A DNA stretch of 64,000 nt from Streptoalloteichus hindustanus (GTDB lineage: Bacteria > Actinomycetota > Actinomycetes > Mycobacteriales > Pseudonocardiaceae). The notes under the pieces were generated by a model that was not told the origin of the DNA, ran no database searches, and was given only the letters and a program-made list of their open reading frames with translations. Below are positions 33,501-41,949 of the stretch, piece by piece. The DNA lies in assembly GCF_900129375.1 (NCBI RefSeq), contig NZ_FQVN01000004.1:1-64000 (forward strand), given 5' to 3'. The first letter of the stretch is position 1, and each line of letters begins with the position of its first letter. The position numbers and the translations under genes are program-made.

Positions 33501-36330
33501 GCACCCGGACCATCGACGGCCACCCTGCGCCGTTGTTCCTGGGGTCCGGTGTCAGCGATGCCTGCCGGAACACGGGAACTCCGGCGCTGTGGCCGCTGGT
33601 GTTGCCGCCGCGCATGAGCGCGGCGAACGCCTGACTGAGGAGCTGGTCACCGGTGCCGCTGTCGTTCCAGTTGTCCTCGTGCAGGGTGCTGGGCTTGCCC
33701 GGTCGGGCGTAGTAGTCGATGGCGAAGGCCGTGTGCAGCATGAGCGGGAACTGCTCCCACTGCGCCTGCAGGTCCACCTCGTCCACCTCGACGAACGTCT
33801 CGGGCGGGTAGACGAAGGGGAAGCGGAACATCGCGGGGGCGGAGGTGAGCACCTTCGCGGAGCCAGCGCCCGCGTCCGCCCCCGCGTCCAGGACCTCCCG
33901 CAGAAGGCGTTGGAGGGCGGGGAAGTGCTCGCGGGCGTGCGTGAACATCGCGGCCACCAACGGACGCCACTCCCCGTCCTTGCGGGTCGCATCCAGGGCT
34001 CGGGAGTAGAGACCTGAGGGAAGTGGCTTCGCGCGGCCGCCCGTGAGCCAGCCGGCGCTGTTCTCGATCAGCAGCAGGTTCCCCGCCCAGTGCCATCCCC
34101 GGAACGCCGGGTACGCGGAGCAGACGCCGTTGATCTGGAACAGGTGGAAGTAGCGGAGGAGTGGCGACCGGCCGTCCTCCTGGGTCCGCGGGTCGATTTC
34201 CTCCAGCAGCGGCAGGGAGGCGTCGTTCCTCAGCAGGATCGCGCGGTGTTGCGCGCCGAGCGCGCCGAGCCCGGCGAGGGTGTCCAGCGCGGCTGGCAGG
34301 CGCCACAGCTTCAACGGGTCCACCGCGGTCGGGTCGGAGAGCAACCGCGCGTGCAGCGGGCCGAGCACGGAGTCCTTGTCGGGTGGCGGAACCGCGACGT
34401 CCTGGACGTTGCTGCCCAGTCGGTCAACGACGATCGTCCAGCCCTGCCTGCGCACCCGCTCCAGGTGGGCCTCGACGACGTCGGCGGCGTCCCCGCTGTC
34501 GACGGCGCCGGGGGAGATCTGCGCGAGGTCGCTGAACCAGACCCGGCGGTAGCCGCTGACCGGCTGCCCCGACCCGATCTCGATGGGCTGGGCGGCCACG
34601 GTGAGGCCAGGCGCCTCCGCGGTGAGCAGGTAGCGCCCCGGCCGCAGCACCTCGGTGACCGCCGACGGAATGGTGATCTTGAGGGGGGTGGGCGAGACCG
34701 CCAGGGTGGTCCGCGCGACGGTGACGGGGGTGCTCCCCGACACGTCGTCCAGCCGCACCACGATCTGCTTGGTGGTGGCGGGTTTCTGCCGGACCGAGAC
34801 GACCGCCGGGATGGGCTCGCCGCGTCGGTAGCGGCTGCGGTTCAACGGTTCGGTCGACGGGTCGTTGGGCAGCGCGTCCGGCGGGGCCGCGACCACTACA
34901 CCGGCCGTCGTGCTCAGCGTGACCGAGCCGGTGGCCGCCTCCGGCCGGATTTCCACGACACGACGCAGCCGGTAGTCCCCGGTGCTGCCGGTCCGCCACG
35001 GTCCGGTGTCGGGACTGAGCACGAGCTGCATCAGTCCGCGGACGTCGGCAGGCACCGCGATCTGGAACACGCTGTCGTCCCGGGGGTCGGGCGTCACGGG
35101 AAGTTCGCGGTGGTCCTGGCCGCCGGGGGAGCGCAGCCATGCCCGCCACTTCGGCGCGGGCACCCGCTGGTGGACGCCCCGGCTGAGCCGGTCGACGGTC
35201 AGGCGTGCCGACACCGTCCGACCCGCCGTCCACGGCGCGCCCTGATCGGCGGGCTCGTCGGGGAACTGCGCGCGGACGACGTCGTGGTCGGCCAGGACCG
35301 ACCGCTCGAACACGACGTTCGTGTCCGATGTGGACGGATCGGGCAGGGCGAGAACCGAGTACAGCTCGCGGTCCTGGCGACGTTGGAGCAGAACCTGGCG
35401 CCGCCAGATCCAGAGCGCGCGATAGGGCTTCGTCGCCGGTGAGGGCCGTTCGGCGGGCAGACGCAGTTGGGTGGCGGCGTCGGTGCCGTTGTCGGGATAG
35501 CGGTGCAGCACCGATCCCTCGGGCTGGACCACGTACAGGTAACCGTTCTGGTCGACGTCAAAGCCACCGGGGCCCGTGTAGTCGCCCAACTGCCCGATAA
35601 CGGGGTCCGACCGGTCCCAGAGCACCCGGCCGTCCGCCTCGATCTTCGCGATGTGCTGGGCTCTGCTCTTCCTGATCCGGTAGAGCACGTAGAACACTGG
35701 TTGCGGCTGGCTCGGGTTGCCGCCCTCACGGAGCCGGAAGTCCAGCACCGACACCTGCGTGTGGTCGAAGGGCAGCCGGTACTCCGCCAGTTTGTCCACC
35801 TTCTCCGGCGGGCTGCCGACCACGATGACGGCCGGCCGCCGGTCCGGCGGCGTGCCCGGCTTCGAGTCCGGTGGTGGGAAGGTGCCGTACTGCGCGAGGG
35901 CGTAGAAGCGGCCGGTGACCTCTCCCGCCGCCACCCGGAAGGGCGCGTCCCAGGACGCGTCCTCGCCGAAGTAGGCGCCTGCCCACCGCCCGACCGGCTG
36001 CGGGTCCATGTCCTTGTCGAGAACGGTGACCGCCCCGGCGAAATGCGCGTCCGCCCTGGCGACGTACCGGCCGTGCGCGGTGTCGTTGGCGGTGACGGAG
36101 GTCGTGTTCTCGACGACCTTCGGGTAGGCCACCCCGCGCTGGTCGCGGCCGTCCAACTCCGTGCTGAGCAGGTAGTTGACCTGGCCCTGGCCGGTCGCCT
36201 GGAATCCGCACGAATAGGCTCTGCCGTCCCTACCGACGTCCAACGTCATCGTGGAAGGCTGGAGAGCGAAGTGCTCGCGCACGACGACCTGCTCCACAGT
36301 GAACACCTGCGACCCCGATTCGTTGGACAC
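30529..36330 (-). CDS. Giant uncharacterised protein (1933 aa) with propeller-like and C-terminal discoidin-like regions
   Basis: GTG 36330 is the likely start (GAGGAG 6 bases upstream); the frame runs further but unsupported. No signal peptide. The N-terminal third has beta-propeller-like repeats (GGFDVDQNGYLYVVQPEGSV). A middle part resembles glycosidase-associated Rossmann modules (TDYAAVLLVHEQIKFDSDVVNAVRETVRAGVPVLHD). A C-terminal propeller is clear (LYAVDLNTGAQRWQTRIG; SPDRRLVAVAGTFDGGRVFLLD; SPDSRTLITIHDTRLNQY). The last 120 residues look like an F5/8-type discoidin sandwich. A low-complexity NSSNSSNSSNS loop interrupts the propeller. I cannot name a family; binding or carbohydrate-related roles are guesses. 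Confidence 0.75.
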   Translation of the reverse strand: MSNESGSQVFTVEQVVVREHFALQPSTMTLDVGRDGRAYSCGFQATGQGQVNYLLSTELDGRDQRGVAYPKVVENTTSVTANDTAHGRYVARADAHFAGAVTVLDKDMDPQPVGRWAGAYFGEDASWDAPFRVAAGEVTGRFYALAQYGTFPPPDSKPGTPPDRRPAVIVVGSPPEKVDKLAEYRLPFDHTQVSVLDFRLREGGNPSQPQPVFYVLYRIRKSRAQHIAKIEADGRVLWDRSDPVIGQLGDYTGPGGFDVDQNGYLYVVQPEGSVLHRYPDNGTDAATQLRLPAERPSPATKPYRALWIWRRQVLLQRRQDRELYSVLALPDPSTSDTNVVFERSVLADHDVVRAQFPDEPADQGAPWTAGRTVSARLTVDRLSRGVHQRVPAPKWRAWLRSPGGQDHRELPVTPDPRDDSVFQIAVPADVRGLMQLVLSPDTGPWRTGSTGDYRLRRVVEIRPEAATGSVTLSTTAGVVVAAPPDALPNDPSTEPLNRSRYRRGEPIPAVVSVRQKPATTKQIVVRLDDVSGSTPVTVARTTLAVSPTPLKITIPSAVTEVLRPGRYLLTAEAPGLTVAAQPIEIGSGQPVSGYRRVWFSDLAQISPGAVDSGDAADVVEAHLERVRRQGWTIVVDRLGSNVQDVAVPPPDKDSVLGPLHARLLSDPTAVDPLKLWRLPAALDTLAGLGALGAQHRAILLRNDASLPLLEEIDPRTQEDGRSPLLRYFHLFQINGVCSAYPAFRGWHWAGNLLLIENSAGWLTGGRAKPLPSGLYSRALDATRKDGEWRPLVAAMFTHAREHFPALQRLLREVLDAGADAGAGSAKVLTSAPAMFRFPFVYPPETFVEVDEVDLQAQWEQFPLMLHTAFAIDYYARPGKPSTLHEDNWNDSGTGDQLLSQAFAALMRGGNTSGHSAGVPVFRQASLTPDPRNNGAGWPSMVRVLTGVLHEYGEWISRFHNLDRVAILVSRRQFAVEKWGPVNPEHLGRIFEAYLGLLYAHIPASIVFVEDLGKPGVRPLTDYAAVLLVHEQIKFDSDVVNAVRETVRAGVPVLHDGECRDSVVAEVGSTPLRSPTNLKFDKSYTEDPADPAAPLFHQAGNDFSYHSWNPNPILRSWYQICLDHGRDLRAALGKVVGEARPTADDPQVLVSERGMGRARIVVAVNNSMFDVDNAIFRRAENFSAVRAPLTCQLRLPAAGAGASAVYDVLAGKRVTPAANNTVTADFRHWPVAIYALLPEPVGAPKVTATTVHDGPSKATRVQWSVRVGGASADLPLPVRVRILDEADTVLWETHTTAPAEGTLPAPVNARGRLRVTVVDLLSGQTDAAAVEVPVPRDPMDLLTGPTAAPTSSAAVSAAPPRHDRWHAATERLGAHVNGIALTSNSAVLTASNWDSNLYAVDLNTGAQRWQTRIGQQYTFSPRAISGGVVAVHGMVLDAPSGYGLYLVRGDGSVERRFDLHANTPRWFHRITSNSPDGLPPAFATPPSGSWVVTAGNLGLGGWRRDSKGNSSNSSNSSNSKDISTLPWQQDWWDAPLSQRPGAASEAHLTALDEDTVLLVRQQKAIAYQVSTGVPRWRNDLAPKITTLGGKATSAVLSPDRRLVAVAGTFDGGRVFLLDNTNGEIVAVLPVRADECAWSPDSRTLITIHDTRLNQYRVTSGGWTLHSSYPAADVLHHLDVAADGRIACGDEQGNLIVLNPHAEPLLVTDVSGIPVPKWLPGGDLLIGTWLGHVSRIDGTTYQPRWTTLLRSTAATMRDNLLAPERAPVVVMTGTNNAIPPVTAANLLKPESTKVSAIGFGKPVVLPAAQLVATTPNPAPPAMPWLSDSWVEYSAENFPLCFLLVQPEKPVTFDSLTLWDDPAHPESWLRHLRLDIRRDSNDIWWPVTHLVSRMPSRSYWVPNGAKPITAFELRLVLPPGLAGNLRLAGIALHRLR
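31769..31812. repeat. Period-9 microsatellite inside the giant gene
   Basis: TTGCTGCTG repeats about four to five times on the plus strand, encoding Asn-Ser-Ser units on the minus strand. A nine-base period keeps the frame, so copy number can change without disrupting the protein. It forms a loop between propeller blades. Confidence 0.8.
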
Positions 36331-36771
36331 CTTCGCTCCTCGCCTCCACGTGCCGCGCGTCACACGAGGTGCGGTGCGGCCCGGAACTTCCCCCGTCGCC
36401 CGCACCGATGACATGGCGGATCGGTGGGGACAGGTCCAACTCTGTCCGACCGATGCCGAGCCAACGATCCCGAAAACTGGGGATTGACCACCACCGGTGA
36501 GCGTCGCCGAGCGGACTTGGACGAGAACTCCCGCCCGCTGACGGATTCCTTGTTCCACGCCAGACCCCGCTGGTAGCCCTGGGTGTGGTCCCGCTGTCTC
36601 ACCAGCAGAGGGGGGACGATGCCCAGGTCGGTCAGCGGCCCGGCGTCGGCCCTCTCCTCACTGCCCCGCTCGCTGGTCACAGCGGCGGTGTCGCTCCTGT
36701 CGCGTGCCGCCGGACCCCAGCAGTGGAACGGACCCCGAAGGTGGGTCCCCGGGATCGTGAGGAGTGGTCAG
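36331..36771. other. 441-bp divergent intergenic region
   Basis: Separates the giant minus-strand gene from the secreted fascin-like gene. The open frame from 36583 that extends the latter upstream has no ribosome site and a non-signal leader, so I treat it as non-coding. No strong palindrome seen; promoters in both directions are expected. Confidence 0.45.
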
Positions 36772-37365
36772 ATGTCCGTCGCCAGAACCGCGACGATCCG
36801 ACGCGTCGCGGCGGCCTCCGCCGTCGTGGCCGCGTTGTCGGTGGGAACGGCCGCGCAGGCCAGCGCGTCCGGCGGGCCCGAGCAGGCATGGCCCTCGTTG
36901 ACGGAGTTCGTCACGGAGCACGTGCGCGGTGGATCGGTTCCCGCCTGCAGGGACGTGACGATCAGGTCCGTGGGCAACGGGAAGTTCGTGTCAACCGAGC
37001 TGAACTACGGCCGTCACGCGTACGCGGTGTTGCGTGCCCGGTCGGACTCCGCGGGTGGGTGGGAGGTCTTCAACGTCTGCCTCAACGGGGGGAACTCCAC
37101 CATCCGGTCCACCGCGAACGGCAAGTTCGTCGCGCCTGAGCTGAACTACGGCCGCGACGTCTACGCGATGACGCGCGCTCGGTCGGACTCCGCCGGCGGC
37201 TGGGAGAGCTTCTCCATCTCCCTGGCCTGCGGTGGGGGCTGTACGACCATTCGGTCCAGCGCCAACGGGAAGTTCGTGGCCGCCGAGCTGAACTACGTCC
37301 GTGATCTCACCGGGATGTTGCGCGCCCGCTCCGACGGCGCGGGGGCGTGGGAGCAGTTCCAGTGA
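36772..37365 (+). CDS. Secreted fascin-like beta-trefoil protein
   Basis: 197 aa. A classical signal peptide (MSVARTATIRRVAAASAVVAALSVGTAAQASA) is followed by three repeats of about 45 residues. Each has the pattern TIRSxxNGKFVxxELNY then LRARSDSAGGWExF, the repeat of fascin-like/ricin-like trefoils. Paired Cys residues suggest disulfides in an exported protein. GAGGAG is 7 bases before ATG 36772. Such domains in actinomycetes usually bind carbohydrate or act as secreted adhesive modules. A bidirectional hairpin (37407-37438) follows. Its neighbours give no direct hint of function. Confidence 0.8.
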   Translation: MSVARTATIRRVAAASAVVAALSVGTAAQASASGGPEQAWPSLTEFVTEHVRGGSVPACRDVTIRSVGNGKFVSTELNYGRHAYAVLRARSDSAGGWEVFNVCLNGGNSTIRSTANGKFVAPELNYGRDVYAMTRARSDSAGGWESFSISLACGGGCTTIRSSANGKFVAAELNYVRDLTGMLRARSDGAGAWEQFQ

Positions 37366-37406
37366 TCTGGTGGCACCAGACCCTTTCCAGTGGGTGAGGA
37401 CGCGGA

Positions 37407-37438
37407 ACCGTCCTCGGGGCGGCAGTCCCGAGGACGGT
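37407..37438. terminator. Bidirectional hairpin terminator
   Basis: Perfect 12-bp arms ACCGTCCTCGGG (37407-37418) and CCCGAGGACGGT (37427-37438) with an 8-base loop stand between the convergent fascin-like gene (ends 37365) and MFS gene (ends 37529). Confidence 0.75.
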
Positions 37439-37528
37439 CCCACGGCGCACGATCCTGGTTGCGGGTCCAAAGTGGACGGATGTTCTGCCAGGACCGCGAA
37501 GAGGAGGAAAGCGCACAGGTGCGCGGGT

Positions 37529-38818
37529 TCAGGACGCGGCGGTGGCGACAGCGGGTTCCCGGCCTGCCTGGCCGTCGGCGCTGTCCGCGCCCTCCGGCGC
37601 CGGAGTGACCGGAGTGATCGTGAGGCGGCGGATCTGCGGGACGAGCAGGGCACACGCCGTGGCCGCCACCGTCACCGCCCCGCACAGCAGCAGCGCGGGG
37701 CGGGCACCCATCGCGCTGGCCAGGGGAGCGGCGGCCAGCAACCCGAGCGGACCCATCATGAACGAGCCGAGCGCGTCGTAGGACGCCACGCGGGACAACG
37801 ACTCTCGGGGGATCTCCCGCTGCATGGTGGTCTCGAACAGCACCCCGAAGGTGTTGAAGGCGACGCCGAGCACGAACGACCCCGCCACCACCACCGCCAG
37901 CGGGGCGGCGAAGCCGAGCAGCAGCGACGGAAGGGCCAGCGCGAACACCATCGGGATGGCCACCAGGAGCGGACGGCGGGGGCGGAGGCGCATCGAGACC
38001 ACGACCCCGACCAGGGTGCCGACCGACTGCCCGAGCAGCACCGTCGACCATGCCGCCGCGCCGCCCAGGTGCTCCCTGGCGACCACCGGCCCGAGCACGC
38101 CGTGGCCGGCCTGCATCGCGGCGATCACGACCGCGAACAACAGCACCGTCACCCACAGCCAGGTCCGGCTGGCGAACTCCGTCCAGCCCTCCCGCAGGTC
38201 CGCGGTGATCGACGGGTTCCCGTCCCGGCGCGGGCCGCGGCGCAGGCGCAGCGAGGCCAGCAGCAGCGCCGAGATGGTGTAGCCCACCGCGTTGGTGGCC
38301 AGGGCCCAGCCCGACCCGACCAGGGCGACCATGCCGCCGGCCAGCGAGAGCCCGAGGAGCCGGGCGGCGTTCGTGCCGAACCGCAGCAGCGCGTTGGCGG
38401 TGTGCAGGCGCTCGGCGGGCACCACGTCGGGGACCAGGCCGGTCAGCGCCGGGTAGTACAGCGCGATGGAGACGCCGACGGCCGCCGAGCAGGAGACGAT
38501 CACCGGAAGGGGCGCGTGCCCGGTCAGGAACAGCACGGCCAGGACCGAGAAGGCGAGGGCCGCCGTCAGCTCGGCGGTCGTCATCAGTAGATGTCGGGGC
38601 ACCCGGTCCGCGATCACCCCGCCGAAGAGCATCAGCGCGATCTCCGGAACGGTCTGGGCGGTCAGGACGAGGGTCAGCGTGCCCGCGGTGGCGCCGGGCA
38701 GGTCCAGCACCGCGAACGTGAGGGCGACGGGGCCGAACGCCGAACCGAGGACGGCGATGGTGCGCGCCGTGAACAGCACGGCGAACCGCCGGTCACGCAG
38801 GATGCTCAGATCGGGCAC
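37529..38818 (-). CDS. MFS exporter (EntS/MFS_3-like)
   Basis: 429 aa with about 12 membrane helices. The start FAVLFTARTIAVLGSAFGPVALTFAVLD and the A-loop GGVIADRVPRHLLM match the MFS_3/enterobactin-exporter-like branch; the second half repeats the pattern (GVVVSMRLRPRRPLL). It lies downstream of the PKS-MmpL operon on the same strand but is separated by 190 bases with a hairpin (38950-38967) and a direct-repeat operator, so it probably has its own regulated promoter. It may export a product of this locus. Confidence 0.87.
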   Translation of the reverse strand: MPDLSILRDRRFAVLFTARTIAVLGSAFGPVALTFAVLDLPGATAGTLTLVLTAQTVPEIALMLFGGVIADRVPRHLLMTTAELTAALAFSVLAVLFLTGHAPLPVIVSCSAAVGVSIALYYPALTGLVPDVVPAERLHTANALLRFGTNAARLLGLSLAGGMVALVGSGWALATNAVGYTISALLLASLRLRRGPRRDGNPSITADLREGWTEFASRTWLWVTVLLFAVVIAAMQAGHGVLGPVVAREHLGGAAAWSTVLLGQSVGTLVGVVVSMRLRPRRPLLVAIPMVFALALPSLLLGFAAPLAVVVAGSFVLGVAFNTFGVLFETTMQREIPRESLSRVASYDALGSFMMGPLGLLAAAPLASAMGARPALLLCGAVTVAATACALLVPQIRRLTITPVTPAPEGADSADGQAGREPAVATAAS

Positions 38819-38912
38819 GGCAGGGCCTTTCAGGAGAACCGGGACAGCCGAGGTCGCGCCGCCGGGTGCTGTGGTCCTGGTGGTCCTCGCGGCTCCGGTG
38901 GCGAGGAGCAGT

Positions 38913-38941
38913 CTCGAACATCAAGCTAACTCGACATCAAG
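38913..38941 (-). promoter_or_regulatory. Direct-repeat operator before the MFS gene
   Basis: On the minus strand CTTGATGTCGAG is followed 16 bases later by CTTGATGTTCGAG; ACATCAAG on the plus strand is at 38918-38925 and 38934-38941. The sites lie about 95-123 bases upstream of the MFS start. The pattern resembles binding sites of MarR-type regulators, but no such gene is nearby. Confidence 0.4.
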
Positions 38942-38949
38942 AGCGCGAT

Positions 38950-38967
38950 CCGCCCGGCGCCGGGCGG
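38950..38967 (-). terminator. Hairpin after the MmpL gene
   Basis: A perfect 18-bp palindrome, CCGCCCGGC followed by GCCGGGCGG, lies 43 bases past the MmpL stop and probably ends the PKS operon. Confidence 0.55.
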
Positions 38968-39009
38968 CGGGCCGTGGGAGTCCGCGGTGACCTCACTGTC
39001 CACAAAGGA

Positions 39010-41229
39010 CTAACGTGCGTAGGCTCCGTCGCCGCTGTCGGGCGGTGCGGGGTGCTTCCGTTCAACCGGGCCGAAGTCGAGCAGTCGAACCAGAGGCGCG
39101 GGCAGCCACCAGTTGTAGCGCCCGAACAACTGCATGAGCGCCGGCACGAGCACCAGCCTGACCACCGTGGCGTCGATCGCGATGGCCACCGCGAGCGCGA
39201 AGCCGATCTGGCGGATCTCGGCGCGGTGCGCGGAGAGCAGGCCGGTGAACACCACGACCATCACCAGGGCGGCGGCGGTGATCGGGCGGGCGGTGTGGTG
39301 CAGCCCGGCCGCGACGGCCTCGGTGGTGTCGCCGTGTCGCCGGTGGTGCTCCTGGATGCGGCGCACGAGGAACACCTCGTAGTCGGTGGACAGCGCGAAC
39401 AGGATCACGAAGGTGATGACGGGGACGAAGAAGTTCAGCACCCCCGGCCGGTCCGGCGCGGAGTCGGCGGGCTGGAACGCCACGGTGACCAGGCCGTAGG
39501 ACGCGCCGACGGCGAGGACGTTCATGGCCAGGGCCTTCGCCGGGAGCACCAGGCTGCGGAAGGCCGCCACCAGGTACGCCCCGGAGCCGGCCAGGGCGAG
39601 ACCGACCAGCCACCACAGCTTCGAGGTGATCTCCTGCTGGAAGTCGGTCAACTGCGCCACCGGGCCGCCGACCAGAACCTGTTGCCCCGGCGGGAGGTGC
39701 GCGGGCAGGAGGTGGGCGCGCAGCCGTCGGACCAGGTCCTGCCCGGCCGGCGCGTCGGCGGACATCGACGGCACGACGCTGATCCAGCTCGTGTCCCGGC
39801 CGTTGTCCAGGTGCGCCACGCTGGTCACCCCGGGCTCGGCGCGCAGCGCGGTGAGCAGGGGCCGCACCTCCGGCGGGGCGGCGCCTTCCTGGCGGGGCAG
39901 CAGCACGCTGATGACGGTGGGCACGCCCTCCCGCTCCATCGCGAGCAGGCTCTGGCCGGCCGGGGTGGTGGCCAGGACCGAGCGGTCGATGTCCAACCCG
40001 AGCCGCAACGACAGGGCGGGGGCGGCCGAGAGCGACAGGACGGTGGCGGCGGCGAGCGCGTAGCGCCAGGGGTGGCGCATCAGGTGCCGCGCCCACCGCG
40101 CCCACCGCGTGTCGCGGTCCGGACGAACTCCTGCGGGGCGCTCGGCTCGGCCGGAGACGCTGGGCAGCAGCGCGGGCAGCAGGGTCAGGGCCGCGGCGCC
40201 GGTGAGGGCGGCCACGATGATCAGCGTCACCGCGCTCTCCCGCACCACCGCGGCGCGGACGACGAACAGGCAGGCACCGCAGATGATCACGGCCAGGCTG
40301 GCCAGGGCGACCGTGACGCCGGTGGTGGCGGTGGCCCGCGCGGCCGCCTCCTCGGGATCGTGCCCGAGGGCGCGTTCGGCGCGGTAGCGGAAGATCATGA
40401 GGATGGCGTAGTCCAGGCCCAGCCCCCAGCCGAGGGTGACCGCCGCGGCGAGCATCAGTGTGTCGACGGTGACGACGGCGGTGGCCAGCGCGAGCACACC
40501 GACCACGGTCGTCACGGCGGCCGCGCCGAACAGCATCGCCGCGGCGGCCCAGCGCAGGGCGCCCATGGCGGCCAACAGGATCAGCGCGGCGACGGGGAGC
40601 GCGACCAACTCGGCGCGGCGCAGGTCGGCGAGGCCGATCCCGTGCAGCTCCGCGTAGATCGAGGCCAGGTTGACCAGTGACGCCTCGACCTGGCCGTGCG
40701 AGGTGTCGCGGGTGGTCTGGCGCAGCGCCGTCTGCTGGAGTGCCAGCTGTCGGTTGCGGGCGGGGGCGTCGCCGAGCAGACCGGTGAACACGAGGGTGAC
40801 GTGGCGGTCGGCACGGCCCCGGGTCGCGGCGGTGAGGAACGGCGGATCGAGGATCACGACGCCGACGCCGGGCTGCTCACGCAGCGCCGCCAGCCCCATC
40901 GCCACCGCCTGGCGGTAGGCGGGGTCGTCGACGGTGAGGGTCGCCGAGCGGAACACGACCACCGCCTGCTCCTGCCCCCAGCCGGGGAACGCCCCGGCGA
41001 CGAGGGCGTCGGCGCGGGCGGACTCCGACCCCTCGGCGCTGAGCGCCGGCGGCCCCAGGGAGCCGAGCAGGTGGGGCAGCCCGCCGAGCGCGAGGACCAC
41101 GACGGCCAGCCAGCCGGCGAGGACGAGTCCTCGCCGGCTGGCTGACGCCCGTCCGAGCCGGTAGAACAGCCGGCCCGGACGGGAACACGCGCCGGTGCCG
41201 CCGGTGCCGTCCGGTGTCGTGTCGTTCAC
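39010..41229 (-). CDS. MmpL-family RND transporter
   Basis: 739 aa. Two halves each have one membrane helix, a soluble loop and a bundle of five or so helices. Family landmarks: AAAVTLGWGLGLDYAILMIFRYR in the first half and VITFVILFALSTDYEVFLVRRIQE in the second, the latter with the Asp-Tyr pair of the proton relay. MmpL proteins export lipids and polyketide lipids across the inner membrane. It starts (GTG 41229) 9 bases after the upstream membrane-anchored gene, itself coupled to the PKS, so export of the PKS product is the natural inference. Confidence 0.92.
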   Translation of the reverse strand: MNDTTPDGTGGTGACSRPGRLFYRLGRASASRRGLVLAGWLAVVVLALGGLPHLLGSLGPPALSAEGSESARADALVAGAFPGWGQEQAVVVFRSATLTVDDPAYRQAVAMGLAALREQPGVGVVILDPPFLTAATRGRADRHVTLVFTGLLGDAPARNRQLALQQTALRQTTRDTSHGQVEASLVNLASIYAELHGIGLADLRRAELVALPVAALILLAAMGALRWAAAAMLFGAAAVTTVVGVLALATAVVTVDTLMLAAAVTLGWGLGLDYAILMIFRYRAERALGHDPEEAAARATATTGVTVALASLAVIICGACLFVVRAAVVRESAVTLIIVAALTGAAALTLLPALLPSVSGRAERPAGVRPDRDTRWARWARHLMRHPWRYALAAATVLSLSAAPALSLRLGLDIDRSVLATTPAGQSLLAMEREGVPTVISVLLPRQEGAAPPEVRPLLTALRAEPGVTSVAHLDNGRDTSWISVVPSMSADAPAGQDLVRRLRAHLLPAHLPPGQQVLVGGPVAQLTDFQQEITSKLWWLVGLALAGSGAYLVAAFRSLVLPAKALAMNVLAVGASYGLVTVAFQPADSAPDRPGVLNFFVPVITFVILFALSTDYEVFLVRRIQEHHRRHGDTTEAVAAGLHHTARPITAAALVMVVVFTGLLSAHRAEIRQIGFALAVAIAIDATVVRLVLVPALMQLFGRYNWWLPAPLVRLLDFGPVERKHPAPPDSGDGAYAR

Positions 41230-41238
41230 CGAGCGGTC

Positions 41239-41949
41239 TCAGCGGCGCGAGCCCAAGCCGACGGAGCCCGTGCCGCCGGAGTCGGTGCCGCCGGAGCGCG
41301 CGTCGTCGGAGTCCGGTTCCTGGAAGGAGACCATCGCCGTGCCCGTCCCCTCCCGCACCCCGCGCTGGCAGTCGGGCGTCTGGCCGTCGTGGGCCGGACT
41401 GACCGACACGATCGCGGTGTGGTCGGCCAGCAGCGAGCTGTCCCGGGTGGCCACGCCCCGCACATCCCCGGTGATCTTGTGGTTCTTCGGGTCGCCGACG
41501 AGGGTCTGCTTGTCCTGGCTGCGCACGGTGGTCGTGCCGAGGACGGGACCCTGCTGGTCCGGCTCGCCGTACCAGGTGATGCGGGTCTCGCCGGTGCCCG
41601 TGCTGGGCTGGGAGCAACTGGCGGTGGCGGACAGGGTGTAGCTGATTTCGGCCGACTTCACCTCGTCCAGGGTGTGGTTGGGCGACTGGCAGTCGTCGAG
41701 CCGGCCCGAGCCCTGTCCGGTGATCTTGGTTGGCTTGTCGGTGATGGCGGGGGTGAACTCGACCGTCTGCTCACCCGAGCACACCAGGCTCGCCGACAGC
41801 GGCGCGGCCGCCGCCGGGTCGGACATCCCGTCGTAGGCGAGCACGCCGGCGGCGCCCAGCACGAGCGCGCCACCCACGGCGGCGAACACGACGGAACGCC
41901 GACCGCGGGAACGGCCGGGGGATGGATGGCGTTGCTGATCGTCAGTCAT
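41239..41949 (-). CDS. Membrane-anchored extracytoplasmic protein of the PKS operon
   Basis: 236 aa. A short Arg-rich cytoplasmic tail, then one helix (VVFAAVGGALVLGAAGVLAY) and a predicted outside domain with several Cys (CSGEQTVEF, DDCQSPN, SCSQPS, PDCQRG) that could form two disulfides, ending in a low-complexity Gly/Ser/Thr tail. No family recognised. The ATG at 41949 overlaps the PKS stop by 8 bases and the MmpL gene follows within 9, so it is probably an accessory factor of product maturation or export. Confidence 0.75.
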   Translation of the reverse strand: MTDDQQRHPSPGRSRGRRSVVFAAVGGALVLGAAGVLAYDGMSDPAAAAPLSASLVCSGEQTVEFTPAITDKPTKITGQGSGRLDDCQSPNHTLDEVKSAEISYTLSATASCSQPSTGTGETRITWYGEPDQQGPVLGTTTVRSQDKQTLVGDPKNHKITGDVRGVATRDSSLLADHTAIVSVSPAHDGQTPDCQRGVREGTGTAMVSFQEPDSDDARSGGTDSGGTGSVGLGSRR

